Assembly: GCF_900185595.1 (NCBI RefSeq)
Contig: NZ_FYBH01000114.1
Location: forward strand, 1-64,000
Direction: 5' to 3'
Length of the DNA stretch: 64,000 bases
Origin: Calothrix rhizosoleniae SC01
GTDB taxonomy: Bacteria; Cyanobacteriota; Cyanobacteriia; Cyanobacteriales; Nostocaceae
The position numbers and the translations under genes are program-made. Below are positions 1 through 9,391 of the stretch, one piece after another. Numbering within the stretch: the first letter of the stretch is position 1; each line of letters starts with the position of its first letter. The notes beneath the pieces are model-generated. The model ran no database searches and was not told the origin of the DNA. It saw nothing but the letters and a program-made list of their open reading frames with translations.

Positions 1-180
1 GTATCTAGGTGAGAAACTGCACCCTTGTAATGAATAGAGCAAATATATACAAAATAGTTTGATATTTAACAAGTATTGTTAATACAATAAAAGCTCGGTA
101 CTAATAAGTTTATCGAGTTTTGTTGTATTATTTTTTTATCAAAATTATCAAAGCCATTATGGTCAATGAATGTACATAAT

Positions 181-271
181 CATAGGACTATCAAAGTACG
201 TTAGGACATTTTTGAATGCTGAAACCTATGAATAGTAAACTTATTACTTATTATTTGTGCGTAGCGCTATA
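181..271. repeat. TATAGC-family palindromic element, copy 1 (degenerate left end)
   Basis: This stretch carries the shared core GTTAGGACATTTTTGAATGC, then a TTATTACTTATTA run, and ends in GTAGCGCTATA. The same order of blocks recurs at 24110-24214 and 53735-53836. Its left end, CATAGGACTATC, is a decayed form of TATAGCACTACC. It lies in the 304 bp before mutT, where I see no coding sequence; the rest of that gap is AT-rich. Confidence 0.75.
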
Positions 272-304
272 TGACTCAGAACAATTAATCTAATCTAGAG
301 AAAC

Positions 305-733
305 ATGAATCTTCAGAATGTACAACCACCCCATAAGTTTATTGGTGTTGCAGTTATTTGGAACCAACAGGGACAAATTTTAATTGATCGTCGCCTTCCA
401 CAAGGAGCAATGGGAGGTTTATGGGAGTTTCCAGGAGGCAAAATTGAACCAGGAGAAACTGTTGAGGAATGTATTCAAAGGGAGATTTGGGAAGAGTTGG
501 GAATTAAGATTGAAGTGGGAGAACACTTACTGACAATTGATCATACTTATACCCATCTCCGTGTCAGTTTAAATGTACATCACTGCCGCCATGTTGAAGG
601 TATTCCTCAACCACTAGAATGTGATCAAGTGCGGTGGGTAAATTTGGATGAACTAGATCAGTTTACTTTTCCCCAAGCGAATACTCAAATTATTGATGTA
701 ATTCAGAGCAATGGTGTCTGGGACAAAATTTGA
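305..733 (+). CDS. mutT: MutT-type NUDIX hydrolase (8-oxo-dGTP diphosphatase)
   Basis: A 142-residue single-domain NUDIX protein, the normal length for MutT. A complete Nudix box lies at residues 45-67: GGKIEPGE, then REIWEELG, matching Gx5Ex7REUxEExGU. Family knowledge says MutT hydrolyses 8-oxo-dGTP to the monophosphate and so cleans the nucleotide pool of oxidised guanine; the motif alone cannot separate this from other small NUDIX pyrophosphatases. The ATG is preceded by a GAGA element (tctagagaaac), which supports this start. It converges on sasA, whose stop lies 20 bp downstream. Confidence 0.85.
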   Translation: MNLQNVQPPHKFIGVAVIWNQQGQILIDRRLPQGAMGGLWEFPGGKIEPGETVEECIQREIWEELGIKIEVGEHLLTIDHTYTHLRVSLNVHHCRHVEGIPQPLECDQVRWVNLDELDQFTFPQANTQIIDVIQSNGVWDKI

Positions 734-753
734 TAATTCTAAATTATTAATTC

Positions 754-1968
754 TTAATTTGGATAAACTGGTAAAGTAAAATGAAATAATGCCCCTCCAT
801 TAGGAGCATTTTCTACCCAAATTTGACCATAATGTGTTTGAATAATCCGTTGACATAAAGATAGTCCAATACCATATCCGTCTTTTTTTTTATCCCTTTC
901 TAAGCGAAAGCGATTTTCAAAAATTCGCTCGCGGTTATCTTCAGGAATCCCAGGACCAGTATCACCAATACTGCATTGAATTTTTTGGGTAGTCCGGTGT
1001 AATATACTAATTTTAATAGTTCCGCCTTCAGGGGTATACTTGACGGCATTATCTACAAGATTGATCAGAACTTGGCGAATACGTTCCGTATCCGCATAAA
1101 CAGATGGTAAATCCTCAGGAATATCTTTTTCCACGGTGAGGAGTTTACTTGTACAGCGATCGCTAAATTCTCCAAGTATATCTAAACAGAGTTTACCGAT
1201 TTCCAACTTTTGCGGTTGGATGGTAAGCTGGCGATCTTTACTACGTCCCACCTGTAACAGATCAGCAATCATACTATTCATTGTCTGCGTCTGATTGTGT
1301 GACTGCTTAAATAAGTGCATCACCATTTTTGGTGCTAAACGATGAAATACACCTTTTTCAGAATTGTAGTTGGACTTTAAAGTATCTATAGCAATAGCAA
1401 CAGCAGTTAAAGGATTACGTAGATCGTGAGCTAACATGGCAATTACCCGATCCTTAAATTGTAATTCCTCTTCCAGTTTTTCTTTCTCCTGTTTTAAGCG
1501 AAAAATTTCATCCGATAGACGTATCAGCTCTGTGGAAACAGCTACCGAACGAATTGATGAGGATTTGGATTTTGGTAATACAATAGCCTCTGCGCAACTG
1601 TCCTCTTCAGTGCTTTGCAAGTTAGTATGTGATTTTAAATACGATTCTACCGCCGTTTGCCAACGAGGCCACCATATTTTTAATTGGGTGACAATGTTAC
1701 TACCAGCCAGAATTTGTCTTGGTTCTGGCTGAATTTTAATTAAAGCAGGGGTGGCTACTAACTTAAAGTGTTCTGCCAGATATGGTTGTTGTCCAACATC
1801 AATAATTTGTAGTTCAAAGTCGTATGTGGCTTGCAATTCCTTTAAGTAACCACGAATTCGCTGTATCTGTTGTCGAGACTTTGGTCGTCCATCAATAAAT
1901 AGTAACAGCTGTAGTGGAGCCTCAGAATAAATAGTGGTATCCTGGGAAACTTGCATCTGATCTTGCAT
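754..1968 (-). CDS. sasA: Circadian clock sensor histidine kinase SasA
   Basis: 404 residues with the SasA layout. Residues about 18-103 form a KaiB-like thioredoxin-fold sensor domain ([25 protein letters not shown]). A coiled-coil linker follows at about 148-172. The H-box is AHDLRNPL with the phospho-acceptor His at 181, and the ATPase domain has an N-box ([12 protein letters not shown]) and G-boxes ([15 protein letters not shown]). In cyanobacteria SasA binds KaiC, autophosphorylates and passes phosphate to RpaA, giving time-of-day output. No kai gene is nearby. It is transcribed towards mutT and divergently from the secreted protein at 2122. Cytoplasmic, no TM segment. Confidence 0.93.
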   Translation of the reverse strand: MQDQMQVSQDTTIYSEAPLQLLLFIDGRPKSRQQIQRIRGYLKELQATYDFELQIIDVGQQPYLAEHFKLVATPALIKIQPEPRQILAGSNIVTQLKIWWPRWQTAVESYLKSHTNLQSTEEDSCAEAIVLPKSKSSSIRSVAVSTELIRLSDEIFRLKQEKEKLEEELQFKDRVIAMLAHDLRNPLTAVAIAIDTLKSNYNSEKGVFHRLAPKMVMHLFKQSHNQTQTMNSMIADLLQVGRSKDRQLTIQPQKLEIGKLCLDILGEFSDRCTSKLLTVEKDIPEDLPSVYADTERIRQVLINLVDNAVKYTPEGGTIKISILHRTTQKIQCSIGDTGPGIPEDNRERIFENRFRLERDKKKDGYGIGLSLCQRIIQTHYGQIWVENAPNGGALFHFTLPVYPN

Positions 1969-2121
1969 GAGAACTAGTAATTAACCCACGACACCTGACA
2001 GCTACAGTGAGTAAAATAGACTAGCTGTGGTCGATCGCATGGTCGTCCTTATATTTTATTTGTGAATTTAATATCTATTTTAGATTTTTCACACTCCTAT
2101 CCAACAAAAGCTTTTAATCAT

Positions 2122-3636
2122 ATGCGATATTTACTTACTTGTTTTGTCCTCCCTTTGGGTTTGTTGACTATTCTCGAAAATCCGGTTAATGCTGAATCTC
2201 AGTGGTCATCTTCCTGGAATCGCCATCTTTCGTCAAGGGCAGATGCAAATTTTTATACTACGGCTAGCCAACTAGTACAGAGGCAAATCAATTTGCTTGC
2301 TCGTATCGAAACGGCTCTTGTAGAACCGGATCCCAATCCTATGAGAGTTGTCCGGGGACATTTACTTCTCCAAACCAAGGCGGTAGAGAGGTTTCTCAAA
2401 GATGATTATATGCACCAAAAACCTATATGTGAGCACACAGCCAGGATTACTAGTGGTACTTCATCTACATCAAGTCAGTTGACTCGAAAACAAAGACAAA
2501 TATACTGCTCTTTGTCTACTTCTAATGGGGAATTAATAAAATTAACTCCAATCATAGATAGACTCTTATCTCGTCGTGGTGAGTTAGGGTGGGTGAGAGA
2601 TTTACCATTGGTGAGTGGAGAGCGACAATCCCATCCAGTGCTTTCCGTTGCGCCGATAAAGCGCCCTCATTTAGGTGAATCAGCAGTTCCTTTTTCCATT
2701 AAACCACCTAATGCTGCTTCAAGTACCCAATTTGCCATCGGTGGGAAGAGGAAAAAGGCCATAGCTAATTATATAATGCCTATGGCTCCTGCGATCGCTC
2801 CACCTCCAGAGGTCTTGAAAATTTTACAATCTGCTCGAACTGTGTTAATAGCGGCAAAGCCTGCATTCCCTGTAGGAACTAAATTTATCGATCCTCGCCA
2901 AAATCGGGCTTTTATTGATCGACGTGCTTTTGGCGTTGATGTCAAGGAGAAGAGAATTTATGCTCAATTTTTAGCAAAACCGAATACAGGAATTTTTCGG
3001 GTGTTACCACTTCAACAAGGTAATGGTTTGAGAAATCGCTTACAAGCTGGTGTGAGAAAACGTTATCCCTTTCCATCCCTAGGAAGAAAGCATAATGGTT
3101 TTACTCCTAATTTAGCACTTGAGGTTGTGGATGGTAAATTTGCGATGTTAAGCCAGGGTGTTGACTATAGTTTGATGATGGATTTGGGGGATATCCCAAT
3201 GGAAAAATTGGATGTTCACTTGCAAAAAGTCACACATCCACAGCAGGATTTATTATTCAATTACCAGCCACCTAAACAGTTAGAACAGCTACAAATTGAG
3301 CGTCGGCGTTTTTTGACTGGTAAACTGCAAAAGTGGCACCAAGGAGAGGGTATCCTAGCTCAGATGCCAGCAAAAATCAACCACACTTATTTATTGCGAT
3401 CGTTCCAGTTCCAATTACCTGAGATTATTAAAGGTGGTCAACCAGTTGCTTTGGGCGATCGGCTTTATCTTGATCAGTTACTAGAAATGCAAAGTAGTGA
3501 TGTGATTGTAGCATTTCGACCAGTAAGCCGCCGTGCTGATGGTAGTTATACAATCCTCTGGCGAGTTTTAAAACAGTTACCTGCTCCACAAATTCAAGAT
3601 TTAGAAGATTATTTGCAGTTTACAACAAAAAATTAG
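2122..3636 (+). CDS. Unrecognised secreted/periplasmic protein
   Basis: I do not recognise this protein. I chose the ATG at 2122 because it opens directly on a signal peptide (MRYLLTCFVLPLGLLTILEN, predicted cleavage after VNAES); an in-frame GTG at 2062 would add 20 unlikely residues ahead of it. The mature part, about 480 residues, is basic with no TM segment or obvious catalytic motif. It has a central proline-rich, low-complexity stretch (about residues 180-260) and a more ordered C-terminal half. It stands alone between the divergent sasA and the convergent dndD, 89 bp away, so context gives no function. Export to the periplasm or outside is inference from the N-terminus. Confidence 0.6.
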   Translation: MRYLLTCFVLPLGLLTILENPVNAESQWSSSWNRHLSSRADANFYTTASQLVQRQINLLARIETALVEPDPNPMRVVRGHLLLQTKAVERFLKDDYMHQKPICEHTARITSGTSSTSSQLTRKQRQIYCSLSTSNGELIKLTPIIDRLLSRRGELGWVRDLPLVSGERQSHPVLSVAPIKRPHLGESAVPFSIKPPNAASSTQFAIGGKRKKAIANYIMPMAPAIAPPPEVLKILQSARTVLIAAKPAFPVGTKFIDPRQNRAFIDRRAFGVDVKEKRIYAQFLAKPNTGIFRVLPLQQGNGLRNRLQAGVRKRYPFPSLGRKHNGFTPNLALEVVDGKFAMLSQGVDYSLMMDLGDIPMEKLDVHLQKVTHPQQDLLFNYQPPKQLEQLQIERRRFLTGKLQKWHQGEGILAQMPAKINHTYLLRSFQFQLPEIIKGGQPVALGDRLYLDQLLEMQSSDVIVAFRPVSRRADGSYTILWRVLKQLPAPQIQDLEDYLQFTTKN

Positions 3637-3725
3637 CTGGCAGAGATGAAAAAGTTCCACTAATAGTTGATTCTGCCTGCCGACTTCTGCTGACTTCAAT
3701 CCATAGAGTTAATTTTTGTTAACAA

Positions 3726-5726
3726 TTACCAAAAGTAACCGGGTTTGATGGTGGTTTGACGGGCAGAAGAGTCATATTCGAGGAGATACTCACGAGCGAT
3801 CGCTTCATTTTTTCTCAAATTCTGGACTTCTTTTTTACCAATTTCTGTATCCGTAGATAGGAGAATTACTTGGTGGCTGGCGGAGGGAAAGTAACGTTCT
3901 ACCAGGTTATTGCGGTGGGATGAGTCAAGTCTACCTAAGGGTGTATCAATGGCGACTGGTAAGTGGTGTCCGGAGATTCTGGCTAGTCCCCAGAGGAAGG
4001 CTATGGCTAGTAGCTGTTTTTCTCCTGCGGATAGGCGATGTTTGGGGACTGTTTTACCTTGTAAGTCGTAGAGAGAAAGGCTAAAGGTGTGAGTATCAAT
4101 GGCGATGCGGTGAACTAAGTCGGATTTATGGAGGAGATAACGGAAGCATTCAGTAACTTCGATTTCTAGTTTATTGAGTTTACGTAGGGTTAATTTTTCC
4201 CGGAAAATCTTGATGGTTTCTTGGACTCTAGCTGCTGATGAGATGATATGTTCTCTATCTTTACGTTGAATGTTTGCCGTTGTGTATGCTTGTAAATCTT
4301 TTTTTATTTCTTTGATTTCTAGTTCTAATTCGTGAGATCGATGTTGAGCTATTTCAAGTTCTGTTTTAATGTTTATAACTTTATTTTGTGTATTTTTCAG
4401 TGCATCAGCAAGTTTTTGGTAGTCTTCTGGTGAGGCTGCTGTTTGTAATTGTCTTTCTAATGTTTCAATTTCTATTTCTTTATTTGCGAGTATTTCTATT
4501 TGTTGTTTGGCAACATTTTGAAAATTTTGGAGATAGTAAAGCAGATTACCTAATTGACTGAGGCTGTCAGCATCTGCTAGTAACCAAGATTCCTCAGGCT
4601 GGAGAAAATTAGCCCGTAATGTTTCTTCATCTTGCGCTAAAAATTGTTTAATTTTCTCTTGTTGTTCTATAACAAATCCCGCTTCACTCATCCAATTGAG
4701 TAAACGTTTATCTCTCTCAACTAAAATATCTCTAGCTGCTTGGGCTTGTTGGACGCGAAATTCTTTTTCGGCTTGGATTTGAGCTTGGTTCAGTAAGTGT
4801 TCAATTAAAGATAAAGGTAATACATTAGCTGCTAAGTCACACATCCCTTGACGAGCTTGTTCTACTTCATCTATTTTTTGTTTTTTTTGAGCTGACAATT
4901 GTTTATATTCAGCAGCGATTTTACCGCCTTCAGATGTGAATGTATCAAAAGCCTCTTGTTCTTGTTTCTCTGCTAATTCTAAGTCTTGTTGTAATATTTC
5001 TATTTGATGATTAATACTAGTATATTCAGTTTGCTTTGTTTGTAATTGTTTTTCTATTGCTTCTAAATTAGCTAAATCTGTATCGTTAGCTAATTCCTTA
5101 CGCTTGCGATTGGCTAAAATTTCGATATCGACAGCTAAACGTTCTGCTAATTCTAAACCGAGAAGGGAACGAATTGCTTCAAAAACAACTGTTGGTGGTG
5201 TTTCTTGCTCCGCCAGTTCTTTTACCTGTTCGCCGTCAAATAAAAATAAATTAGAAATCCCTAAAGGTAAAAGATTTTCAATATAATCATCCCAGGTATT
5301 GACTAATTCTTCTCTCAACCAATCATCATTTTTACCAGTAGTTAATTCTAAAATTCCCAAATGATCTTTTCCATCTTGAGGATTTTTATCCCAGGTGCGT
5401 ACTATGCGGTATTTGATTGGTTGATCATTTTCTATATGTTCAAATAATAACTCAACCCTGGTTTTTTCTCCTGAGTTATCTTGATGATTAACGCATTGGC
5501 TAAGAAAATCACTATAACTTAAATTTCCTCTAGTAGAACAGTCAGCACGATGTCCATAAAGTGCAAGACGAATCGCATCCATTAAGGTGGTTTTGCCGCC
5601 GCCATTCATTCCTCCTAGGAGAATAATCGGGTGAGAGTTTTCCGAGTCAATATTTGTATCGAAGTTAATGATTTGTTTTCCAGCATAGGGCCCAAAGTTT
5701 TGCAGAACAAGTTCAATAAATTTCAT
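3726..5726 (-). CDS. dndD: DNA phosphorothioation ATPase DndD (SMC/Rad50-like)
   Basis: 666 residues with Rad50/SMC architecture. Walker A is at 38-47 (GGMNGGGKTT) and a long coiled coil spans about 210-500. The ABC signature LSAGEKQ starts at 565 and Walker B follows at about 587-601 (HHLPVAIDTPLGRLD). DndD is the ATPase partner of DndC in placing sulfur in the DNA backbone, and is thought to nick or open DNA. It lies downstream of dndC on the same strand with an 87-bp gap, consistent with co-transcription. In typical clusters dndE follows dndD; here the next gene is convergent and only 89 bp away, so no dndE fits. Confidence 0.9.
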   Translation of the reverse strand: MKFIELVLQNFGPYAGKQIINFDTNIDSENSHPIILLGGMNGGGKTTLMDAIRLALYGHRADCSTRGNLSYSDFLSQCVNHQDNSGEKTRVELLFEHIENDQPIKYRIVRTWDKNPQDGKDHLGILELTTGKNDDWLREELVNTWDDYIENLLPLGISNLFLFDGEQVKELAEQETPPTVVFEAIRSLLGLELAERLAVDIEILANRKRKELANDTDLANLEAIEKQLQTKQTEYTSINHQIEILQQDLELAEKQEQEAFDTFTSEGGKIAAEYKQLSAQKKQKIDEVEQARQGMCDLAANVLPLSLIEHLLNQAQIQAEKEFRVQQAQAARDILVERDKRLLNWMSEAGFVIEQQEKIKQFLAQDEETLRANFLQPEESWLLADADSLSQLGNLLYYLQNFQNVAKQQIEILANKEIEIETLERQLQTAASPEDYQKLADALKNTQNKVINIKTELEIAQHRSHELELEIKEIKKDLQAYTTANIQRKDREHIISSAARVQETIKIFREKLTLRKLNKLEIEVTECFRYLLHKSDLVHRIAIDTHTFSLSLYDLQGKTVPKHRLSAGEKQLLAIAFLWGLARISGHHLPVAIDTPLGRLDSSHRNNLVERYFPSASHQVILLSTDTEIGKKEVQNLRKNEAIAREYLLEYDSSARQTTIKPGYFW

Positions 5727-5813
5727 GTTTAAGTATATTATTTATATCTCATACTCTGGTTACTCTAGACGCAGAAATTTAGGGATTTTTCTTGATGCCA
5801 AATAGTGAAGTAA

Positions 5814-7469
5814 TTAATTTTTCTGTTTAAATTTTGTATTTGCCCAATTTTTTGCTTTGGCAGTAGGTTCACCAGGAGAATCTGTTACTGACTCCTCATC
5901 TTTATCCTCCGTTACATCCACATCACCTAATGTGAGTTGTTTGACTTTTGCAATATCTCCTTTATCTACTGCTTCTTTTAAATCCCGTTTCAGGTAAGCA
6001 TTTTTAATTGCATCTGCTTGGGAGTGAGAACTAGTTTTAAAACATTGTTCTAATGCATCATAAATTCCTACCCGTCGTGCCTTTTTGCGAAATTGACGCT
6101 CTGTATCTAAGAGTTTAGCCATCAGTTCTAAATGCATGGCATCATCTGCACAAATTTCTTCTAATACCATCCATTCATCGCTACCTAAAAGACTGTTACC
6201 AGCACCAGGACGAGGATCTATAAATTCTTCACCAGTCACTTCTTTATATATACGAGGTAAACTATCATCAAATTCGTTTTTTTGCTCTAGCCAAATACGG
6301 CGAATTTCGCTTAATTCCTCTGTCGTAATCAGGGTAATTTCGCGCATATTTTCTGGTGCCGTATGCCGGATTTGTGTTTGTGCTGTCAACACTCTGGTTA
6401 ACCAATGTTCCCGCCAATATTTAGTATAAGGGCCAGGGATTGGTTCGACAGATATTTCACCATCTTTATTACGTTCAAATAGTTGAACATTACCCCAAAT
6501 ACGTCTAAAGTCTCTTTTATCTCGATCATCTTTTATATCTAGTTCATTGCGAATATCCAATAGAGGTTGCATCCATTCTTTTTCTTCATCATTCTGAATC
6601 ATTGCCTCCATTGATTTATCCTGATTCACCATAGTGCAAACCCAACACCCAAAACGAGAATCACCACAACTGGGAGTAGTGGTATCAATCACCAAGGGGC
6701 ATTCATTATCAGCAGTTGCACCACGATATAAATTGAAAAGTTCTTTATTATTCTGTCCCCAAGGATTATCACATTGGTTGAGAAAAATCCAAACATCGTT
6801 GTTACTCCAATCTTCTATGGGAGTATAAATTAAGGAATTGGGCAGACTAGCATTGGGACTGAGGTGTTCACGTAGTCTACCTGCTTGATGCTTTTTCATT
6901 GTTGCGGCTCTTTTTGAGCTTTCTGCTTTGCGAGTACCTAAAACAACAATGGTTTCACCGTTAGCACGAACCATCTCACGAATGAATTGGTTGGCTGGAG
7001 TAATTTTCAAACGCTGGGTACACCAACGAAACTGATGACGAGGTGCAGGATAACCCTTACCGATGAGATTTACCCAAAATGTATCTTGAACCACTGGTTG
7101 CAGTAAATGTGGTTCTATTGGTAATTGTTCTTTTTTTGCCGCTAATTTGAGAGTTTGTAAAGATTTACGAACCCAGGCAGAAACAATGGGATTTTCTACT
7201 AATGTGTCTGTGGTAATGACGTGTATGGTCTTAGTGCGTTTTTCTGGTGGTAGTGCTGCGATCGCATTCCATACTAGTTGTAATACAGTACTAGAATCCT
7301 TACCCCAAGAAACTCCTATAATCCAAGGTATTTCATCGCGGCAGTATAATTCTTGTATTTCTCTGGTAATTGCTTGGATATCTTCTACTAAATCTTCTAC
7401 AGTTCTTTGTAGCGGTGTTGTTGGTTGCTCACCCTGAGCTTTATTTGGTGGCTTTTTGGTTGTGGTCAT
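5814..7469 (-). CDS. dndC: DNA phosphorothioation sulfurtransferase DndC
   Basis: 551 residues of the PAPS-reductase/PP-loop ATPase fold. The PP-loop is GVSWGKDSS at residues 52-60. Four cysteines suited to an Fe-S cluster are visible: C150 (FRWCTQR) and C268, C275 and C278 (SCGDSRFGCWVC). In the Dnd system DndC activates backbone oxygen and receives sulfur from a cysteine desulfurase, replacing a non-bridging phosphate oxygen with sulfur. The C-terminal 60 residues are acidic and low-complexity. It is divergent from dndB across about 217 bp and is probably the first gene of a dndC-dndD transcript. Confidence 0.92.
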   Translation of the reverse strand: MTTTKKPPNKAQGEQPTTPLQRTVEDLVEDIQAITREIQELYCRDEIPWIIGVSWGKDSSTVLQLVWNAIAALPPEKRTKTIHVITTDTLVENPIVSAWVRKSLQTLKLAAKKEQLPIEPHLLQPVVQDTFWVNLIGKGYPAPRHQFRWCTQRLKITPANQFIREMVRANGETIVVLGTRKAESSKRAATMKKHQAGRLREHLSPNASLPNSLIYTPIEDWSNNDVWIFLNQCDNPWGQNNKELFNLYRGATADNECPLVIDTTTPSCGDSRFGCWVCTMVNQDKSMEAMIQNDEEKEWMQPLLDIRNELDIKDDRDKRDFRRIWGNVQLFERNKDGEISVEPIPGPYTKYWREHWLTRVLTAQTQIRHTAPENMREITLITTEELSEIRRIWLEQKNEFDDSLPRIYKEVTGEEFIDPRPGAGNSLLGSDEWMVLEEICADDAMHLELMAKLLDTERQFRKKARRVGIYDALEQCFKTSSHSQADAIKNAYLKRDLKEAVDKGDIAKVKQLTLGDVDVTEDKDEESVTDSPGEPTAKAKNWANTKFKQKN

Positions 7470-7686
7470 TTATCTGTATGTTTTCTAAACAGCACCCTTT
7501 GGTTTATTGACCCTCCACCTTTGATGCACATCAGGGTAGACAAGTTGAAATTTGAGATAAATACAAGGGCAAATTATAGTATTACATAAAAATGTACAGA
7601 TAATAGTTTTTAAAAACTTAATAGACCCATACATTATGCTGTATTTATTTATATTATGCTGAGATTGTAATTTTTTGAGAATTAAA
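7470..7686. promoter_or_regulatory. Divergent dndC/dndB promoter region
   Basis: AT-rich spacer between two divergent genes of the same system. It contains a repeated ATTATGCTG-like motif (cattatgctgta, atattatgctga at about 7632-7663). DndB homologues are known to repress dnd operons by binding such intergenic DNA, so an operator here is plausible but unproven. No clear -35/-10 pair was assigned. Confidence 0.4.
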
Positions 7687-9285
7687 ATGACCGATACCTT
7701 ACCTGATCCTATAGCCGAGATTTATAGCCAGAATATCGAGCCGGAATATCGGGATAAAAAGTTACTTACTCTACTATTAAATAAATATCTTGGTAAAAAC
7801 GAACAGATTCTGGTGCAGAGAACAGAGATGGGTAATAACCATGCTTATATCGGTTCTGTGACCTTAGAATGGTTCGCGGATCGGGTAAATTTTGCCTCTG
7901 CTTTACCTCTGTTGCATCATAAGTATAATCCCAAAACTGATAATATTGAAATTGATGCTGATAGTATTGATGAAATTAAACAACGTCCCCTAGATTGGTC
8001 ACGTCAAGCAGCATTGGTACAGTATTTAGCAGTGCGGGAAAATCATAAATTCCCCCCGGTGTTGGTAGTTATTAACCAACCTTGGGTAGATAATCACAAA
8101 GCTCAGGAGTGGGATAAAAAGGGACAAGCAAAAAAAACTGCTGCGGAATTTACCCCTGTGGATGAAGCAGGTAAATTTGGTCTGCTGAATATTACTGAAA
8201 AAAATGTAACTATTTATGCATTAGATGGTCAACATCGGCTGATGGGGGTAAAGGGTTTAATGGAGTTGTTGAAAACTGGAAGTCTCCAACGCTACAGAAA
8301 GGATAAATCCCCCTATGGGAGTTCTTTAAGTATTGATGATTTAGTGGAGCAGTATGGGGTATCCCCTGCTCACTTACAAAGCTTACCCCAGGAAAAGATT
8401 GGCATTGAGTTTATTTCCGCAGTTGCGGTGGGAGAAACTAGGGAGCAAGCAAGGCGGCGGGTAAGATCGATTTTTGTTCATGTTAACCTCATGGCTGTTC
8501 CTTTAAGTAAAGGTCAATTAGCACAGTTAAATGAGGATGATGGCTTTTCAATTGTGGCGAGAAAAATTGCTGTTATTCATCCACTTTTAGAGCAAAGAGA
8601 GGATAGAAACCATCGTGTCAATTGGGATAGTGCAACCGTTGCAACAAAGTCAACAGTTTTGACAACTTTGCAAGCTTTAAAAGAAATGTCAGAACGATAT
8701 TTAGGACATAAATATCCGCACTGGAAACCATTAGATAAAGGTTTAATTCCCATACGTCCAGAGGATGAAGAATTAGAGTCCGGTATTCAGCATTTTCAAG
8801 ATTTGTTTGATAATTTAGCAGCTCTACCCAGTTACAAATTACTGGAGTATGAGGACACACCACAGTTGCGAAGATTTAATTTTGAAAAGGACGGTGGTGA
8901 AGGTAATATGCTGTTTCGTCCTGTTGGTCAAGTTGCTTTAGCTCAAGCTTTGGGAATTGCTATTTTCAAGAAAGGTTTATCACTCAAGCAGATATTTAAG
9001 AAGCTGAATCAGTTTGATAGACAAGGTGGTTTTAGTGGTATTGAGTATCCCCAATCTCTCTGGTATGGCGTTTTATATGACCCCAATAAAAAGCGCATAC
9101 AGGTGGCTGGAAAAGATTTAGCTGTGAGGTTGTTGGTTTATATTTTGGGTGGCGTTGAAGATTCAATGGAACGGGCAAAACTGCGTACAGATTTAGCAAA
9201 AGCCAGAACTACGGAAAATCAAACAATTGGTTTTGATGGGAAGTTTGTTGAACCTAAAGAAGTAGGGTTGCCAAAGGTGCTGTAA
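7687..9285 (+). CDS. dndB: DNA sulfur modification protein DndB (DGQHR family)
   Basis: 532 residues from the ATG at 7687. I prefer this ATG to an in-frame TTG at 7675 because GAGAA lies six bases upstream of it. The family motif DGQHR is at about residues 180-184 (YALDGQHRLMG). DndB is not needed for phosphorothioation itself; in studied bacteria it is a transcriptional repressor that tunes dnd expression and so modification frequency. It is divergent from dndC-dndD and is followed, 106 bp downstream, by a second DGQHR protein. At about 530 residues it is longer than the Streptomyces DndB I know of, with the extra length spread over the C-terminal half. Confidence 0.85.
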   Translation: MTDTLPDPIAEIYSQNIEPEYRDKKLLTLLLNKYLGKNEQILVQRTEMGNNHAYIGSVTLEWFADRVNFASALPLLHHKYNPKTDNIEIDADSIDEIKQRPLDWSRQAALVQYLAVRENHKFPPVLVVINQPWVDNHKAQEWDKKGQAKKTAAEFTPVDEAGKFGLLNITEKNVTIYALDGQHRLMGVKGLMELLKTGSLQRYRKDKSPYGSSLSIDDLVEQYGVSPAHLQSLPQEKIGIEFISAVAVGETREQARRRVRSIFVHVNLMAVPLSKGQLAQLNEDDGFSIVARKIAVIHPLLEQREDRNHRVNWDSATVATKSTVLTTLQALKEMSERYLGHKYPHWKPLDKGLIPIRPEDEELESGIQHFQDLFDNLAALPSYKLLEYEDTPQLRRFNFEKDGGEGNMLFRPVGQVALAQALGIAIFKKGLSLKQIFKKLNQFDRQGGFSGIEYPQSLWYGVLYDPNKKRIQVAGKDLAVRLLVYILGGVEDSMERAKLRTDLAKARTTENQTIGFDGKFVEPKEVGLPKVL

Positions 9286-9391
9286 TTATAAAGATTATAA
9301 GTAGTTTGATAATGTGGTTTTTACTAATGTCAAAGTTTTATAGCAGAGAATAATATATTTAGTAAATTACACAATTTTTATCAATATTCTT

